DNA from: Achatina immaculata
Lineage: Eukaryota; Mollusca; Gastropoda; Stylommatophora; Achatinidae
DNA: 64,000 nucleotides
Reading direction: 5' to 3'
Assembly: GCA_009760885.1 (NCBI GenBank)
Contig: CM019713.1
Location: forward strand, 22,266,427-22,330,426
Shown here: positions 43,826 to 55,539 of the stretch, piece by piece
Numbering within the stretch: the stretch's first letter is position 1
Layout: the number at the start of each line of letters is the position of its first letter
The notes under the pieces: generated by a model
What the model was told of the DNA's origin: nothing
What the model saw: the letters and a program-made list of their open reading frames with translations, nothing else
Database searches by the model: none
Made by a program: the position numbers and the translations under genes

Positions 43826-45239
43826 AAGTGTTCAAAACAAAAAGTCTTTTCATAACCATAAAGTGCGATAAAGTTGAAGCAGAAAGGAATGTTAGCAGGA
43901 AGGGAGTTTCTGATGTGGGCGAACTTAGCACCTGGAGACATTCACCAACAATTTCTAGCTGAAATATAGACACACTCATACAGCGATACAGATAATGACT
44001 GAAGGGACTTCGCTTCTCATGGCTGAGAACTGAATATTCCAAGTCTCCAGTCAGGCTACTGCGAAGATAGAAAGACAACCACAGACAGATACATACATAT
44101 ACATAAGGAAACAAATCGGCACAGAATTTATGCTGTAAGTACCACAAGACATTTGTCACTTCAACTTTAAACTCTCCTTAAAACTCTCCGCTTCTGTAAT
44201 CCTCTCAGAAAAAAAAACACACACACACACAAACAAACAAAAGCTAATGAAACCAGCTCTGTCCTTGACCCCGGCACCCAGAACTCTCTCCCGAGTGCTC
44301 CCCCCCCCCCTCCCCCCCCCCAACTTGCAGTCAGAGACTCACACTCGACCACGAGCACGGGGCACGTGGTTTAGTCAAGAGTGAGCACAAAAGTCAACAG
44401 ATCTGAGCAAACTACCAGCCCAGGGAACCCATGCCGGGCAATATGTCAGGAATCACCAGGGGAATTCTGGGAAGGGAGATAGATAGAACCCACTAAAAAT
44501 AGAACTTCTGCAGTGATATTCTCCACAAAACTGACGTCCCTAGCTTATGTTATGTCCATAACCGAGTGAGTGTAGCCATGTCTATGCACATGTCAGCTCC
44601 ACGCTACGTAATTTACTGTTTCTATACATGAAGTATGTTTGTACGTGAGTTCGTAATGTGTGTGTGTGTGTGTCTCTCTCTGTGTGAGTCTGTGTGTCTG
44701 TCTGTGATCGTGTGTCTGTGTGTATCTGAGTGTGCGTGCGTGCGTGCGTGCGCACTCTCTTACGCAGTAAAAGAGTTATTAGAATCTGTGGACTTTATTT
44801 CAGCTCTCACGCACGTCTACACACACAGAGAACCGAATCTCACGTAAATATCATTTTTCTCTAAATACAGTTTATCTGTATGTACATTTCACTCAGATGC
44901 ACTTCGCCCTGCAGGTAGATAATCTCCGCTTTCTCAGACATATTATTACAGGTGACCCTCTCACTACATCCACTTGAGAAGTGAGTTAACTATTCACTGC
45001 ACTCTCTCTCACTCTCTCTCTCTCTCTCTCTCTCTCGTACAGAGAATAGGAATACCCTCCCATCCTGTATAAAAAAATATATAAACTATACTCCATCCTA
45101 CAACTACAAACTTTTCCAGTATCTATTTATGTCGACTACATGCCTCCATGAATCATAAAACATATTTTAGACTGCTCTTACAGACACCGAACTCATTATT
45201 CCAAATAGTAATGGCATTTTTCTTTGGCAGATAGTCATT
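43826..45239. other. Spacer with several simple repeats, no recognised gene
   Basis: Holds CA and CAAA runs (44218-44241), a C10/C9 stretch (about 44300-44321), GT/CT/CGTG runs (44657-44755) and a CT run (45001-45037). Confidence 0.5.
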
Positions 45240-45478
45240 TATATGTGTATGTAGGTAGTCATTTATATGTATATGTAATCAGTCATTTATATGTGTATGT
45301 AGTTAGTCATTTTATGTGTATGTAGTTACTTTATTGTTAATTATGTTTATTATGTGAGCAGCATATTTGTAGAGTGTCTGGAACAGAGTGAAAGTTGTAT
45401 GATAAAGGGGCAGAATGTCAGACTGGCCTGCGTGCCCAGTTCTTAACCCTTTTGAAATAAAGATCAATCAATCAATCT
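45240..45478 (+). mobile_element. 3' UTR fragment of the 4201-6515 LINE type
   Basis: GGGCAGAATGTCAGACTGGC, CTGCGTGCCCAGTTCTTAAC and GAAATAAAGATCAATCAATC match the end of the LINE at 6433-6515 (GGGCAGAATGTAAGACGGGC, CTGCGTGCCCAATTCTTTAC, AAATAAAGATTATTCATTC). The tail unit is AATC here and ATTC there. Upstream, TCATTTATATGTGTATGTAG is repeated about four times (45236-45325) and may be an expanded piece of the LINE's GTATATGT-rich UTR. Confidence 0.75.
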
Positions 45479-46767
45479 CTCTCACTCTCTCTCCCTCTCT
45501 CATTCTCTCTTTCTATCCATCTCTCTCTCTCTCTCTGCTGATTTGATTCTACGTCAAGCGTTGTATGTCGCCGCTGTTTCACTAAACACATGCCAGTATA
45601 TATCTGCACAGAGTCTGTGCTGTATTCGTCTCCGGCAAGATCAACAGACTTATTCAACAGAAAGTCTGCTTCTCCCACTCTGTTAGTGCACACAATCCAA
45701 TAAACATTTTACCGACATCAAAGCTGCTTGCTATCCATAACATACAATTTACAAACTTGGCAATAATCATAAAACTCCCAGAGTCCATCCCCGCCATGAC
45801 GGACAGGTAAGCAGAGAACTCTGTTAAGGTGCTGAACGCACTGATGAGATCTCCACCTTAACAGCTCCAGTATCACCTTTTTTCTAGATCTCGGACAAGT
45901 TCTCCGTGATCTTCCAGACTTTGTTGCATCTGTATTTACTCCAAGCTGAACATATCTTTGAACCGTCTGCCAATATTTCTCACCGCTCTACTTACCTGCG
46001 AGACCGGTAAGCATAAAAACAAACAGCATAAAAACAGTTTTGAAAAACTAAAAGCTGCATTTAAAATTATTACAAATAAATGACTAGATGCACCAACAAC
46101 AAATGCGATATAACTTATAAAAATGGCTTGTTTCACGACAGAATCTGCACACAGCTCCCTCTAGTCCACGGCCTGCCAAAGTGGCTTAAATCTGTCCGGT
46201 TTAAAGGATGCGTCGAAGCATCAGTTTTCAGTAGTGGGCAACCTTCATTCCAAAAATTATCAGAGGTATTATCTGATAGTTAATGTAAATGATAAAACTA
46301 AACTTTTCTCTCAGGACATGAAAGGCTGTCAACATGTACAGATTAAAATAAATCAACATTTCAGTGATTTTTTTCCCCTCAGACCTATATATACCACATT
46401 CTGGCACCTGAACTTCTTCAAGTCTTATCTTATTATTTTATCGTATCTTATTTAAAACGTTATCTTTTTTTTTCTAAACTCAGGTGTATCACATCAGCCA
46501 TATACATTCTGCATTCTCTCTCCTGGACGAACGTCCGAATCTTCATTTGATACAAACATAAGAAATAAACTCCACGTAAACCGCTTTCATATTCTGCAAC
46601 ACACTTTCCTAAACCTCAGAGGTTCACTTATTTTCTCTTGGGAAAACAAATATTTACCTATCATTTCAAGTTTGCTCTTCCTGATTACCTGCCAGCTGGC
46701 GGATTAAATAAAAGTGGGCGATATTTCTAATAGAAATTATAACATGATCATGTCAATTTTGGAGCAT
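45479..46767. other. Spacer, no recognised gene
   Basis: CT-rich to 45537, then mixed sequence. No domains recognised in short ORFs. Confidence 0.45.
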
Positions 46768-47895
46768 GCTGCTTGTGATGGGGTAGTTGTAGGTATGCGT
46801 GTTGTTGTGGGGTAGTTGTAGGTATGCGTGTTGTTGTGGGGTAGTTGTAGGTATGCGTGTTGTTGTGGGGTAGTTGTATGTATGCGTGTTGTTGTGGGGT
46901 AGTTGTATGTATGCGTGTTGTTGTGGGGTAGTTGTGCTTATCCGTGTTGTTCTGGGTTAGTTGTAGGTATGCGTGTTGTTGTGGGGTAGTTGTAGGTATG
47001 CATGTTGTTATGGGGTAGTTGTACTTATCCGTGTTGTTGTGGGGTAGTTGTAGGTATGCGTGTTGTTGTGGGGTAGTTGTACGTATCTTTGTTATGTGGT
47101 AGTTGTACGTATGCGTGTTGTGATGGGGTAGTTGTACTTATGCGTGTTGTTATGGGGTAGTTGTACGTATGCGTGTTGTTGTGGGGTAACTGTAAGTATG
47201 CGCGTTGTTGTGGGGTAGTTGTACGTATGCGTATTGTTGTGGGGTAGTTACACGTATGCGTGTTGTTGTGGGGTAACTGTAAGTATGCGCGTTGTTGTGG
47301 GGTAGTTGTACGTATGCGTGTTGTTGTGGGGTAACTGTAAGTATGCGTATTGTTGTGGGGTAGTTGTACGTATGCGTGTTGTTGTGGGGTAACTGTAAGT
47401 ATGCGTACTGTTGTGGGGTAGTTGTACGTATGCGTGTTGTTGTGGGGTAACTGTAAGTATGCGTATTGTTGTGGGGTAGTTGTACGTATGCGTGTTGTTG
47501 TGGGGTAACTGTAGGTATGCGCGTTGTTGTGGGGTAGTTACACGTATGCGTGTTGTTGTGGGGTAGCTGTACGTATGTGTGTTGTGATGGGGTAGTTGTA
47601 GGTATGTGTGTTGTTGTGGAGTAGTTGTACGTATGCGTGTTGTGATGGGGTAGCTGTAGGTATGCGTGTTGTTGTGGGGTAGTTGTATGTATGCATGTTG
47701 TTGTGGGGTAGTTGTAGGTATGCGTGTTGTTATGGGGTAGTTATACGTATGCGTGTTGTTGTGGGGTAGTTGTACGTATGCGTGTTGTTGTGGGGTAGTT
47801 GTACGTATGCGTGTTGTTGTGGGGTAGTTGTACGTATGCGTGTTGTTGTGGGGTAGTTGCACGTATGCGTGTTGTTGGCGTAGTTGTACGTATGC
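46768..47895. repeat. 29-bp minisatellite, about 38 copies
   Basis: Units read GTATGCGTGTTGTTGTGGGG then TAGTTGTAC. The 29-bp period is confirmed by the minus ORF, which cycles through three peptides (HAYVQLPHNN, THTYNYPTTT, RIRTTTPQQ) every 87 bp. Variants such as TAACTGTAAG and TTACACG appear in adjacent blocks. Confidence 0.96.
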
Positions 47896-48260
47896 CTGTT
47901 CTGGATTATTACAAGCCAAGGCTGGACAGCAACATCTAGTCAAACCTACAGGACGACTACAAGCCAAGACTGGAGAGCTATATCTAGTCAAACTTACAGG
48001 ATGACTACAAGCCAAGACTGGAGAGCTATATCTAGTCAAGCCTACAGGATGACTACAAGCCAAGACTGGAGAGCTATATCTAGTCAAACCTACAGGATGA
48101 CTACAAGCCAAGACTGGAGAGCTATATCTAGTCAAACCTACAGGATGACTACAAGCCAAGACTGGAGAGCTATATCTAGTCAAACCTACAGGATGACTAC
48201 AAGCCAATACTGGAGAGCTATATCTAGTCAAGCCTGCAGGACGATTAGAAGCCAAGATTG
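47896..48260. repeat. 48-bp minisatellite, 7 copies
   Basis: Units contain ACTACAAGCCAAGACTGGAG and AGCTATATCTAGTCAAACCT. They are near-identical apart from CAAGCC variants. As 48 is a multiple of three, both strands are open. Confidence 0.95.
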
Positions 48261-48957
48261 GAGTATGACGGCAAACCAAGACTTCAAAATGACACCCAAG
48301 ACATGAAAATGAAAGCAAACAAAAACTGGCTAGCAAGTAAGATACTAAAATGATGGCCAAGAATGGAAAATGATAGGAAGCAAAGACTAGAGAATGCTAG
48401 TAAGTCATGAGTGGAGAATGCTAGCAAGTCATGAGTGGAGAATGACAGTAAAAAACAGCAACAGCAGCAACAACAACAACAACACCACAGAAGCACACCC
48501 CTGCACAAATCATGGCCAAAGATTTTCTGGCTTTGAAAAACTCGATCTAAGTGAATAAATCTGCTCAAGAAACACAAGCCAGCGCCATGACTTGAGACTT
48601 TCACCTGCAACCAACACGTTAAGTCGGCCAGTGACTAGCATGAGACTTGCCCAAGTTTGCCTCCCTTGTAAGCAAGAACGCGTTAAATCACTCTTGCATA
48701 AATATTTCAGCGACTGGCGCATGCTGGTTAATTAACATGGAGCCCTTACTTATGGACAATAATACTTAATCCACGCATTAATATTAATTAAGAAATCAAA
48801 GGGCAGTACAAAACACGATCCTGCCTGCCTGCCTGCCTGCTGTCAATCGTCTGTAGTCTTCTAAAGCTCAGGGGCCTGTCGATTAAATAGCTGTGGCATC
48901 CGTTTATGGCTGTTACGTGGTTGTTGTAGCAGATCCTGGCCTGTAGATGGTGTCTCA
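48261..48957. other. Degenerate repeat edge and spacer
   Basis: To about 48450 diverged GGAGAATGCTAGCAAGTCATG-like units continue. A (CAACAA) patch lies at 48457-48485 and a (CCTG)n run at about 48820-48840. No gene seen. Confidence 0.5.
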
Positions 48958-49222
48958 TGTCTCATCTCAGTATATGTGACGCCAGGTCTTCTTTTTTAAC
49001 TTATCTCAGTATATGTGACGTCAGGTCTTCTTTTTTAACTTATCTCAGTATATGTGACGCCAGGTCTTCTTTTTTAACTTATCTCAGTATATGTGACGTC
49101 AGGTCTTCTTTTTTAACTTATCTCAGTATACGTGACGCCAGGTCTTCTTCTTTAACTTATCTCAGTATACGTGACGCCAGGTCTTCTTCTTTAACTTATC
49201 TCAGTATATGTGACGCCAGGTC
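48958..49222. repeat. 39-bp minisatellite, 7 copies
   Basis: Units read TTATCTCAGTATATGTGACG then CCAGGTCTTCTTTTTTAAC. Units 2 and 4 have GTCA in place of GCCA, which makes TGACGTCA (49016-49023 and 49094-49101), the full CRE/ATF consensus. Confidence 0.95.
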
Positions 49223-49276
49223 TTTACCTGATTGTTTCAATTCTGGCGGTGGTGGTTGGAGAGAAGGGAGGATGAG

Positions 49277-49320
<44 letters not shown>

Positions 49321-49621
49321 GATTACATATGGCATTTCTGTTACACTTATATTTCAAATTTCAAGGCTAAAACTTTAGGAGACTAAATTCTCTGACATCT
49401 GACAAACATACACACAATCACCACGTTTTTTTACATCTGACGAATATCAACACAGAGAATAACTTCTCAGACAGCTGTTAAATACCTGCTCACAATGTCA
49501 AACATGGCACAAACTAAGCTGATAATGTCATCTTGTATCTTATCAGATATTCAAAGTTTCATCAATGTCCTGAGCACTGGGCCAGCCAAAGGCAGCCTTT
49601 TATCCACCACGCCCTTTCTCT

Positions 49622-49653
<32 letters not shown>

Positions 49654-50005
49654 CCACCCCACAAAAATAAATAAACAGTAGCTACTGCTAGGTTTTCTCC
49701 TAATCAAGCAGACAGATGTAGTCTCTGACACCAAGAGATGGGGAACAATCAAGAGACAGAATTCTGCTTGACTGACATTACTGGGGATATATTAATGCAG
49801 GCTTCGCGTCAGTAAAGCTGGTGAAAGCTCAGTATTCATCACTGAGACGGCAAAAACTACATGAATAATACCACACAACATTTCTACGAACAGAAACATC
49901 AGCACTTTTTTTAAACCCAGACAATAAACGTATGTTTTACTTTAAAAAATACCAAACAAAGCAAACATGATTAAACAAAAACAGTGTAAGTCAGCGAGAT
50001 TACCT
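49223..50005. other. Spacer with GA and CT runs, no gene seen
   Basis: A (GA)n run lies at about 49278-49317 and a CT run at about 49619-49652. Confidence 0.5.
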
Positions 50006-50133
50006 GTAAATAGAAGTCTATAAAGTTTGAGATGAGAAGTTAAGACCTGTAAATAGAAGTCTATAGAGTTTGAGATGAGAAGTTAAGATCTGTAAAAAGA
50101 AGTCTATAAAGTTTGAGATGAAAAGTTAAGATC
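50006..50133. repeat. 43-47-bp repeat, 3 copies
   Basis: Units contain GTAAATAGAAGTCTATAAAG and TTTGAGATGAGAAGTTAAGA. Confidence 0.85.
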
Positions 50134-50680
50134 GGACCAACACATGACATTACTGTAAAAGCGTGAAGACCTGGGCAGGTAGGCGTGTATCATGTGAAAT
50201 AAGACAGGTACAGGTAAAAGAAAGCAAGATGTGGTGGAGAACACTCAAGACGTGGAATGACAGAAATGCTGGTTTATGCCAGACAGGAAGTGTTTACGCT
50301 CCGCCTCCATCAACAGGTTCCAGGTGGACAAGTCCCACAGGTAGAAACAGTTGCCAGAACAACTGGTTGAATGATGGACACTGTCTGGGAGGGTACATCC
50401 CAGGATCGACTTGATGTAGCTTCTGGAATATCCAGAAATGCTATAGGGCTGGTGCGAAGGAAAAGATGAACTTAAAGAAACAATGGAGAAGTATTTTCTT
50501 CTATCCTTCCTCTCTGTTCCTCATACCATTAAGCTTCTATATTCTCCATCTGTGAAAAATGTCATTACATTTGGCTGTGTTATGACATCAGATGTCCTCC
50601 CACCTTCTCCTAATCATTACGAAAAGGAACGCTGAATGCGCATGCGCAACTTTCATCTTCCGGAAACGGTGTGATCTTAC
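50134..50680. other. Spacer, no recognised gene
   Basis: A + ORF of 83 codons at 50163-50414 has no recognisable domain. No repeat structure. Confidence 0.4.
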
Positions 50681-50867
50681 CTGCGGAAATGGTTTCCAAT
50701 CATTATCTCTCAGAACATCGTTTTCTACAGCTTTGATCTTCTCTGCATATGGTTTTATGGTGTTTTTGTCCTCCAGCAACTGGGTCGTTCTCTTAGTTAT
50801 CCAGTATTTGATAAAAAGATTTTCATACACGAGATAAGGATAATAAACACAATAATTTTCAGAAAAT
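50681..50867 (-). CDS. Candidate internal exon of an unknown protein
   Basis: On the minus strand an open frame reads ENYCVYYPYLVYENLFIKYW, then TKRTTQLLEDKNTIKPYAEK and VENDVLRDNDWKPFPQ. It ends at CCGCAG followed by GTAAGA, a good splice donor, at a codon boundary. The upstream AG (50868-50869) lacks a pyrimidine tract and is a weak acceptor. The mix of charged, aromatic and hydrophobic residues is protein-like. About 62 open codons beside a donor can still arise by chance. No family is recognised. Confidence 0.28.
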
Positions 50868-50879
50868 CTTCACGGGTAT

Positions 50880-51010
50880 GAATCACAGCCAAATATAAGA
50901 GGTGTTCTATAGATCAAACACAGTCAAGTGTAAGAAGTGTTCTATAGATCAATCATAGTTAAACGTAAGAGGTTTTCTATAGATCAATCACAGCCAAATG
51001 TAAGAGGTAC
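50880..51010. repeat. 35-bp repeat, 3 copies
   Basis: Units contain TTCTATAGATCAA and CACAG-CAA-TGTAAGAGGT. Confidence 0.8.
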
Positions 51011-51490
51011 TTGGGCAGTGTACTTTTTAGAAACTATACTTGGGTACTGTACTTGTTAGAAACTATACATGGGTAATGTACATTTTAGAAACTATACTTG
51101 GGTACTGTACTTGTTAGAAACTATACATAGGTACTGTACTTGTTAGAAACTATACTTGGGTACTGTACCTGTTAGAAACTATACTTGGGTACTGTACGCG
51201 TTAGAAACTATACTTGGGTACTGTACTTGTTAAAAACTATAACTGGGTACTGTACTTGTTAGAAACTATACTTGGGTACTGTACTTGTTAAAAACTATAA
51301 TTGGGTACTGTACTTGTTAGAAACTATAACTGGATATCGTACTTGTTAGAAACTATACTGGGGTATTGTACTTGTTAGAAACTATACCTGGGTACTGTAC
51401 GTGTTAGAAACTATACTTGGGCACTGTACTTGTTAGAAACTATAACTGGATATTGCACTTGTTAGAAACTACACTTGGGTAGGTACTGTC
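51011..51490. repeat. 29-bp minisatellite, about 16 copies
   Basis: Units read TTGGGTACTGTACTTGTTAG then AAACTATAC. Common variants are TAACTGG and ACATGGGTA. Confidence 0.94.
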
Positions 51491-51589
51491 TAATTATTAA
51501 AAAAAAAAAATATCAGAAACTTGCTCACAACTAACAGACTTCAAATGTCAACTTTCCACTGACTCTCAGGGACCGTCAGGAACTCACAA

Positions 51590-51950
51590 AAAATGACCGA
51601 ACAGACCGACTGTACAACATTAAGGATGAAAAAAATGTCCAACTAACAGACCGATTGTACAACATTAAGGATGAAAAAAATGTCACACTAACAGACCGAT
51701 TGTACAACATTAAGGATGAAAAAAATGTCCAACTAACAGACCGATTGTACAACATTAAGGATGAAAAAATGTCCAACTAACAGACCGATTGTACAACATT
51801 AAGGATGAAAAAAATGTCCAACTAACAGACCGATTGTACAGCATTAAGGATGAAAAAAATGTCCAACTAACAGACCGATTGTACAGCATTAAGGATGAAA
51901 AAAATGTCCAACTAACAGACCGATTGTACAGCATTAAGGATGAAAAAAAA
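51590..51950. repeat. 45-bp minisatellite, 8 copies
   Basis: Units read CTAACAGACCGATTGTACAA then CATTAAGGATGAAAAAAATG and TCCAA. The last three copies have TACAGC for TACAAC. As 45 is a multiple of three, ORFs occur on both strands. Confidence 0.95.
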
Positions 51951-52569
51951 AACCAGTGTGGTTGTTATATTTTACACAATCCAACATGGTGAAGTGTTGC
52001 AGTTGATCAATGCCTAAAATATTAAACACATTTAAATCCAGATACAACTATCTTGCCTTGCATCTAGGACTAAGTGACATATCTCAGTTTACTGCACAGT
52101 ATACAGGATAACAAATAAAACATCTAGAATTTGGAATCAGACTCTAGATATCAGATATACGTGACCAGCATGGTGGTTACACGATATAACATTTGACACT
52201 AACGAACCTTAAAGAAAGAAAGAAGAACGCAATTAAAGAAGAAGACAGATACACACTGAAGATAAGTAAGAACAGGCAAGAACTAAATTCTCTTTCTCAT
52301 AACTGTAAATATTTATTTTTTTAAACAACTACAACAACAACAAAAACACAAAAATGAATCTGAATATATGAAAAGATGAATGCAGAAAATAAAAGAAAAG
52401 AATGCAGAAGATGAAGGTGGCTAATAAATAGTGCTAGAATACGGACCCCAGACTCATGTCACTGGTCCAGACCCAGGTATCTCAGAACTGAACGTCCTAC
52501 CTACAATACAGACAGCTGTCAGACTATCTGACGCAAGAAAAACTGACGCAGAACATTTACTGTTCTCAG
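51951..52569. other. Spacer, no gene seen
   Basis: AT-rich ordinary sequence. Confidence 0.4.
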
Positions 52570-52812
52570 CAGGATACAGGTGTCGGGTAATAATGGTAAA
52601 CTTGCTGTAAACAGAGTATAGAACAGGTGTCGGGTAATAATCGTAAACTTGCTGTAAACAGAGTATAGAACAGGTGTCGGGTAATAATCGTAAACTTGCT
52701 GTAAACAGAGTATAGAACAGGTGTCAGGTAATAATCGTAAACTTGTTGTAAACAGAGTATAGAACAGGTGTCAGGTAATAATCGTAAACTTGCTGTAAAC
52801 AGAGTATATAAT
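52570..52812. repeat. 47-bp minisatellite, 5 copies
   Basis: Units contain CAGGTGTCGGGTAATAATCG and TAAACTTGCTGTAAACAGAG. Confidence 0.94.
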
Positions 52813-53109
52813 TGATTTTGACACTATACCATGTGAGATGCCTGTTATTACTGATGTCAGACTTATTCTATCTCAAAGATCAATGCTCTCATTAAAAATA
52901 TTACTGTAAATATTTTCCCCCTACTAGCTTGCACATACTTGCATGATGGCTCCACCACCTAAAACTACTTTCATGTATAATACATTCTTCTCAAATTTTA
53001 TAAACTATACACCGCAATGTAAGTCATCATTTTATGAACTGAAGATTGTCTTCCAAAGTCATCGTTTTATAAATTGTTTTCATTGTAATTTATGTCAGAA
53101 ATGATCGCT
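52813..53109. other. Spacer, no gene seen
   Basis: AT-rich with no feature. Confidence 0.4.
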
Positions 53110-53515
53110 TTCTGTATCTATATATCTATCAATTCTACAACTTCTGTATCTATCTATCAACTCTACAATTTCTGTATCTATCTATCAACTCTACAACTTC
53201 TGTATCTATCAACTCTACCATTTCTGTATCTATCTATCTAGCAATTCTACTATTTCTGTATCTATCTATCTATCTATCTATCAGTTCTACCATTTCTGTA
53301 TCTATCTATCTACCAATTCTACCATTTCTGTATCTATCTATCTATCAATTCTACTATTTCTGTATCTATCTATCTATCTATCTATCAACTCTACAATTTC
53401 TGTATCTATCTATCAACTCTACAATTTCTGTATCTATCTATCAACTCTACCATTTCTGTATCTATCTATCAATTCTACTATTTCTGATCTATCTATCAAT
53501 TCTACAATTTCTGCC
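53110..53515. repeat. Compound repeat: (TATC)n inside a ~29-bp unit
   Basis: Units read TTTCTGTATCTATC, a variable number of TATC, then AACTCTACAA or AATTCTACCA. Unit length varies only through the internal TATC count, so a microsatellite is nested within a minisatellite. Confidence 0.92.
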
Positions 53516-53631
53516 TGCAGATATTGCGTGGCTGTCACGGCACACTTCTTCAGACATGACCATTATGTAACTTTTAAGCAAGCGAGTAAAACATACAACT
53601 TAAGATCTCAGTCTTGTATGTCCAGTACATA

Positions 53632-53800
53632 AACACATTCTGGCCACATATAAACATGTGCTGGCCACATATGAACATATTCTGGCCACATATAAACGTA
53701 TGCTGGCCACATATGAACATATTCTGGCCACATATGAACATATTCTGGCCACATATAAACGTATTATGGCCACATATAAACATATTCTGGCCACATACTT
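53632..53800. repeat. 21-bp minisatellite, 8 copies
   Basis: Units read TTCTGGCCACATATGAACAT or the ATAAACGTATGC form. As 21 is a multiple of three, ORFs lie on both strands. Confidence 0.93.
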
Positions 53801-53821
53801 GAGCTTCTAAGACGTTCACTT

Positions 53822-54010
53822 CCAACACACATGACTTATGATGAAGTGAATGCACTAACAATCTGACTGATGGTGAAGTGACTGCACCCACTAACAATCT
53901 GACTGATGCTGAAGTGACTGCACTCACTAACAATCTGACTGATGCTGAAGTGACTTCACTCACTAACAATCTGACTGATGCTGAAGTGACTGCACTCACT
54001 AACAATCTTT
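53822..54010. repeat. 36-bp minisatellite, 5 copies
   Basis: Units read CTAACAATCTGACTGATGCT then GAAGTGACTGCACTCA. Confidence 0.93.
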
Positions 54011-54289
54011 CACATTCTTCCCCATCATGCACCTGTGACTCACATTTCCTAAGGTCATCTGAAATGTCCATTTTATCGTATGTGCACTTTCTTTAGCAAA
54101 CATATAATTGCGGTTGTATATGTGTCATTGTTATCACAAATATTTGTTAACGATCATTTCAATATTTTTATAATAAATAAACTATTTTTATAATATAAAA
54201 AACATACAATGTGTACTCAAGACAGAGAATAAACTGTCGCAGATTATGACAGATTTTATAGTCTGATCTCGTAGAGAGACGGTGATATC

Positions 54290-55325
54290 TGTGTGATGAT
54301 ACAAGGACAGACACCGATATCTGTGTGATGATACAAGGACAGGCACCGATATCTGAGTGATGATACAAGGACATGCACCGATATCTGTGTAATGATACAA
54401 GGACAGGCACCGATATCTGTGTGATGATACAAAAACAGACACCGATATCTGTATGATGATACAAGGACAGGCACCGATATCTGCGTGATGATACAATGAC
54501 AGACACCGATATCTGCGTGATGATACAAGGACAGACACCGATATCTGTGTGATGATACAAGGACAGGCACCGATATCTGTATGATGATCCAAGGACATGC
54601 ACCGATATCTGTGTGATGATACAAGGACAGGCACCAATATCTGTGTGATGATACAAGGGCAGGCACCAATATCTGTGTGATGATACAAGGACAGACACCG
54701 ATTTCTGTATGATGATACAAGGACAGGCACCGATATCTGTATGATGATACAAGGACAGGCACTGATATCTGTATGATGATACAAGGACAGGCACCAATAT
54801 CTGTGCGATGATACAAGGACATGCACCTATATCTGTGTGATGATACAAGGACAGACACCGATATCTGTGTGATGATACAAGGACAGGCACCGATATATGT
54901 GTGATGATACAAGGACAGGCACCGATATCTGTATGATGATACAAAGAGAGAGGCTGATATCTGTATGATGATACAAAGAGAGACGCTGATATCTGTGTGA
55001 TGATACAAAAAGAGACGCCGATATCTGTGTGATGATACAAAGAGAGACGCCGATATCTGAATGATGATACAAAGAGAGACGCTGATATCTGTGTGGTGAT
55101 ACAAAGAGAGACGCCGATATCTGTGTGATGATACAAAAAGAGACGCCGATATCTGTGTGATGATACAAAAAGAGACGCCGATATCTGTGTGATGATACAA
55201 AGAGAGACGCCGATATCTGTGTGATGATACAAAGAGAGACGCCGATATCTGTGTTAATGATACAATGAGAGACGCCGATATCTGTGTTAATGATACAATG
55301 AGAGACGCCGATATCTGTGTGATTA
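54290..55325. repeat. 32-bp minisatellite, about 32 copies
   Basis: Units read TGATGATACAAGGACAGGCA then CCGATATCTGTG. From about 54935 rightwards the ACAAAGAGAGACG form replaces ACAAGGACAGGCA, so the array has two homogenised halves. Minus ORFs up to 354 codons run in several frames at once. Confidence 0.96.
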
Positions 55326-55539
55326 TGAAAAGTAATCACGGAAAAAGTAATCATGGTTTAAAAAATCGTAGTGCTCAATGTAAATAAAGTAATCGTGCAG
55401 ATAAAAGGCGGAAAAAATAAACACGAAGAACTTGTGATGGAATCTGACGCACAAAAATGTTAGACACAGCACAAGAACTCAGGCTATGTTGCTGGGAAGT
55501 ATCTGCAACTAAATTCTTTATGCTTTACAAACACAGGGG
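55326..55539. other. Spacer, no gene seen
   Basis: AT-rich with no feature. Confidence 0.4.

Noticed and set aside
50592..50837. 81-codon plus-strand ORF
   Set aside because: It overlaps the minus-strand candidate exon and has no better signals of its own. Only the minus reading ends at a splice donor.
54168..55354. Several 175-354 codon minus-strand ORFs
   Set aside because: All three minus frames of the 32-bp array are open together, a property of the unit and not of a gene.
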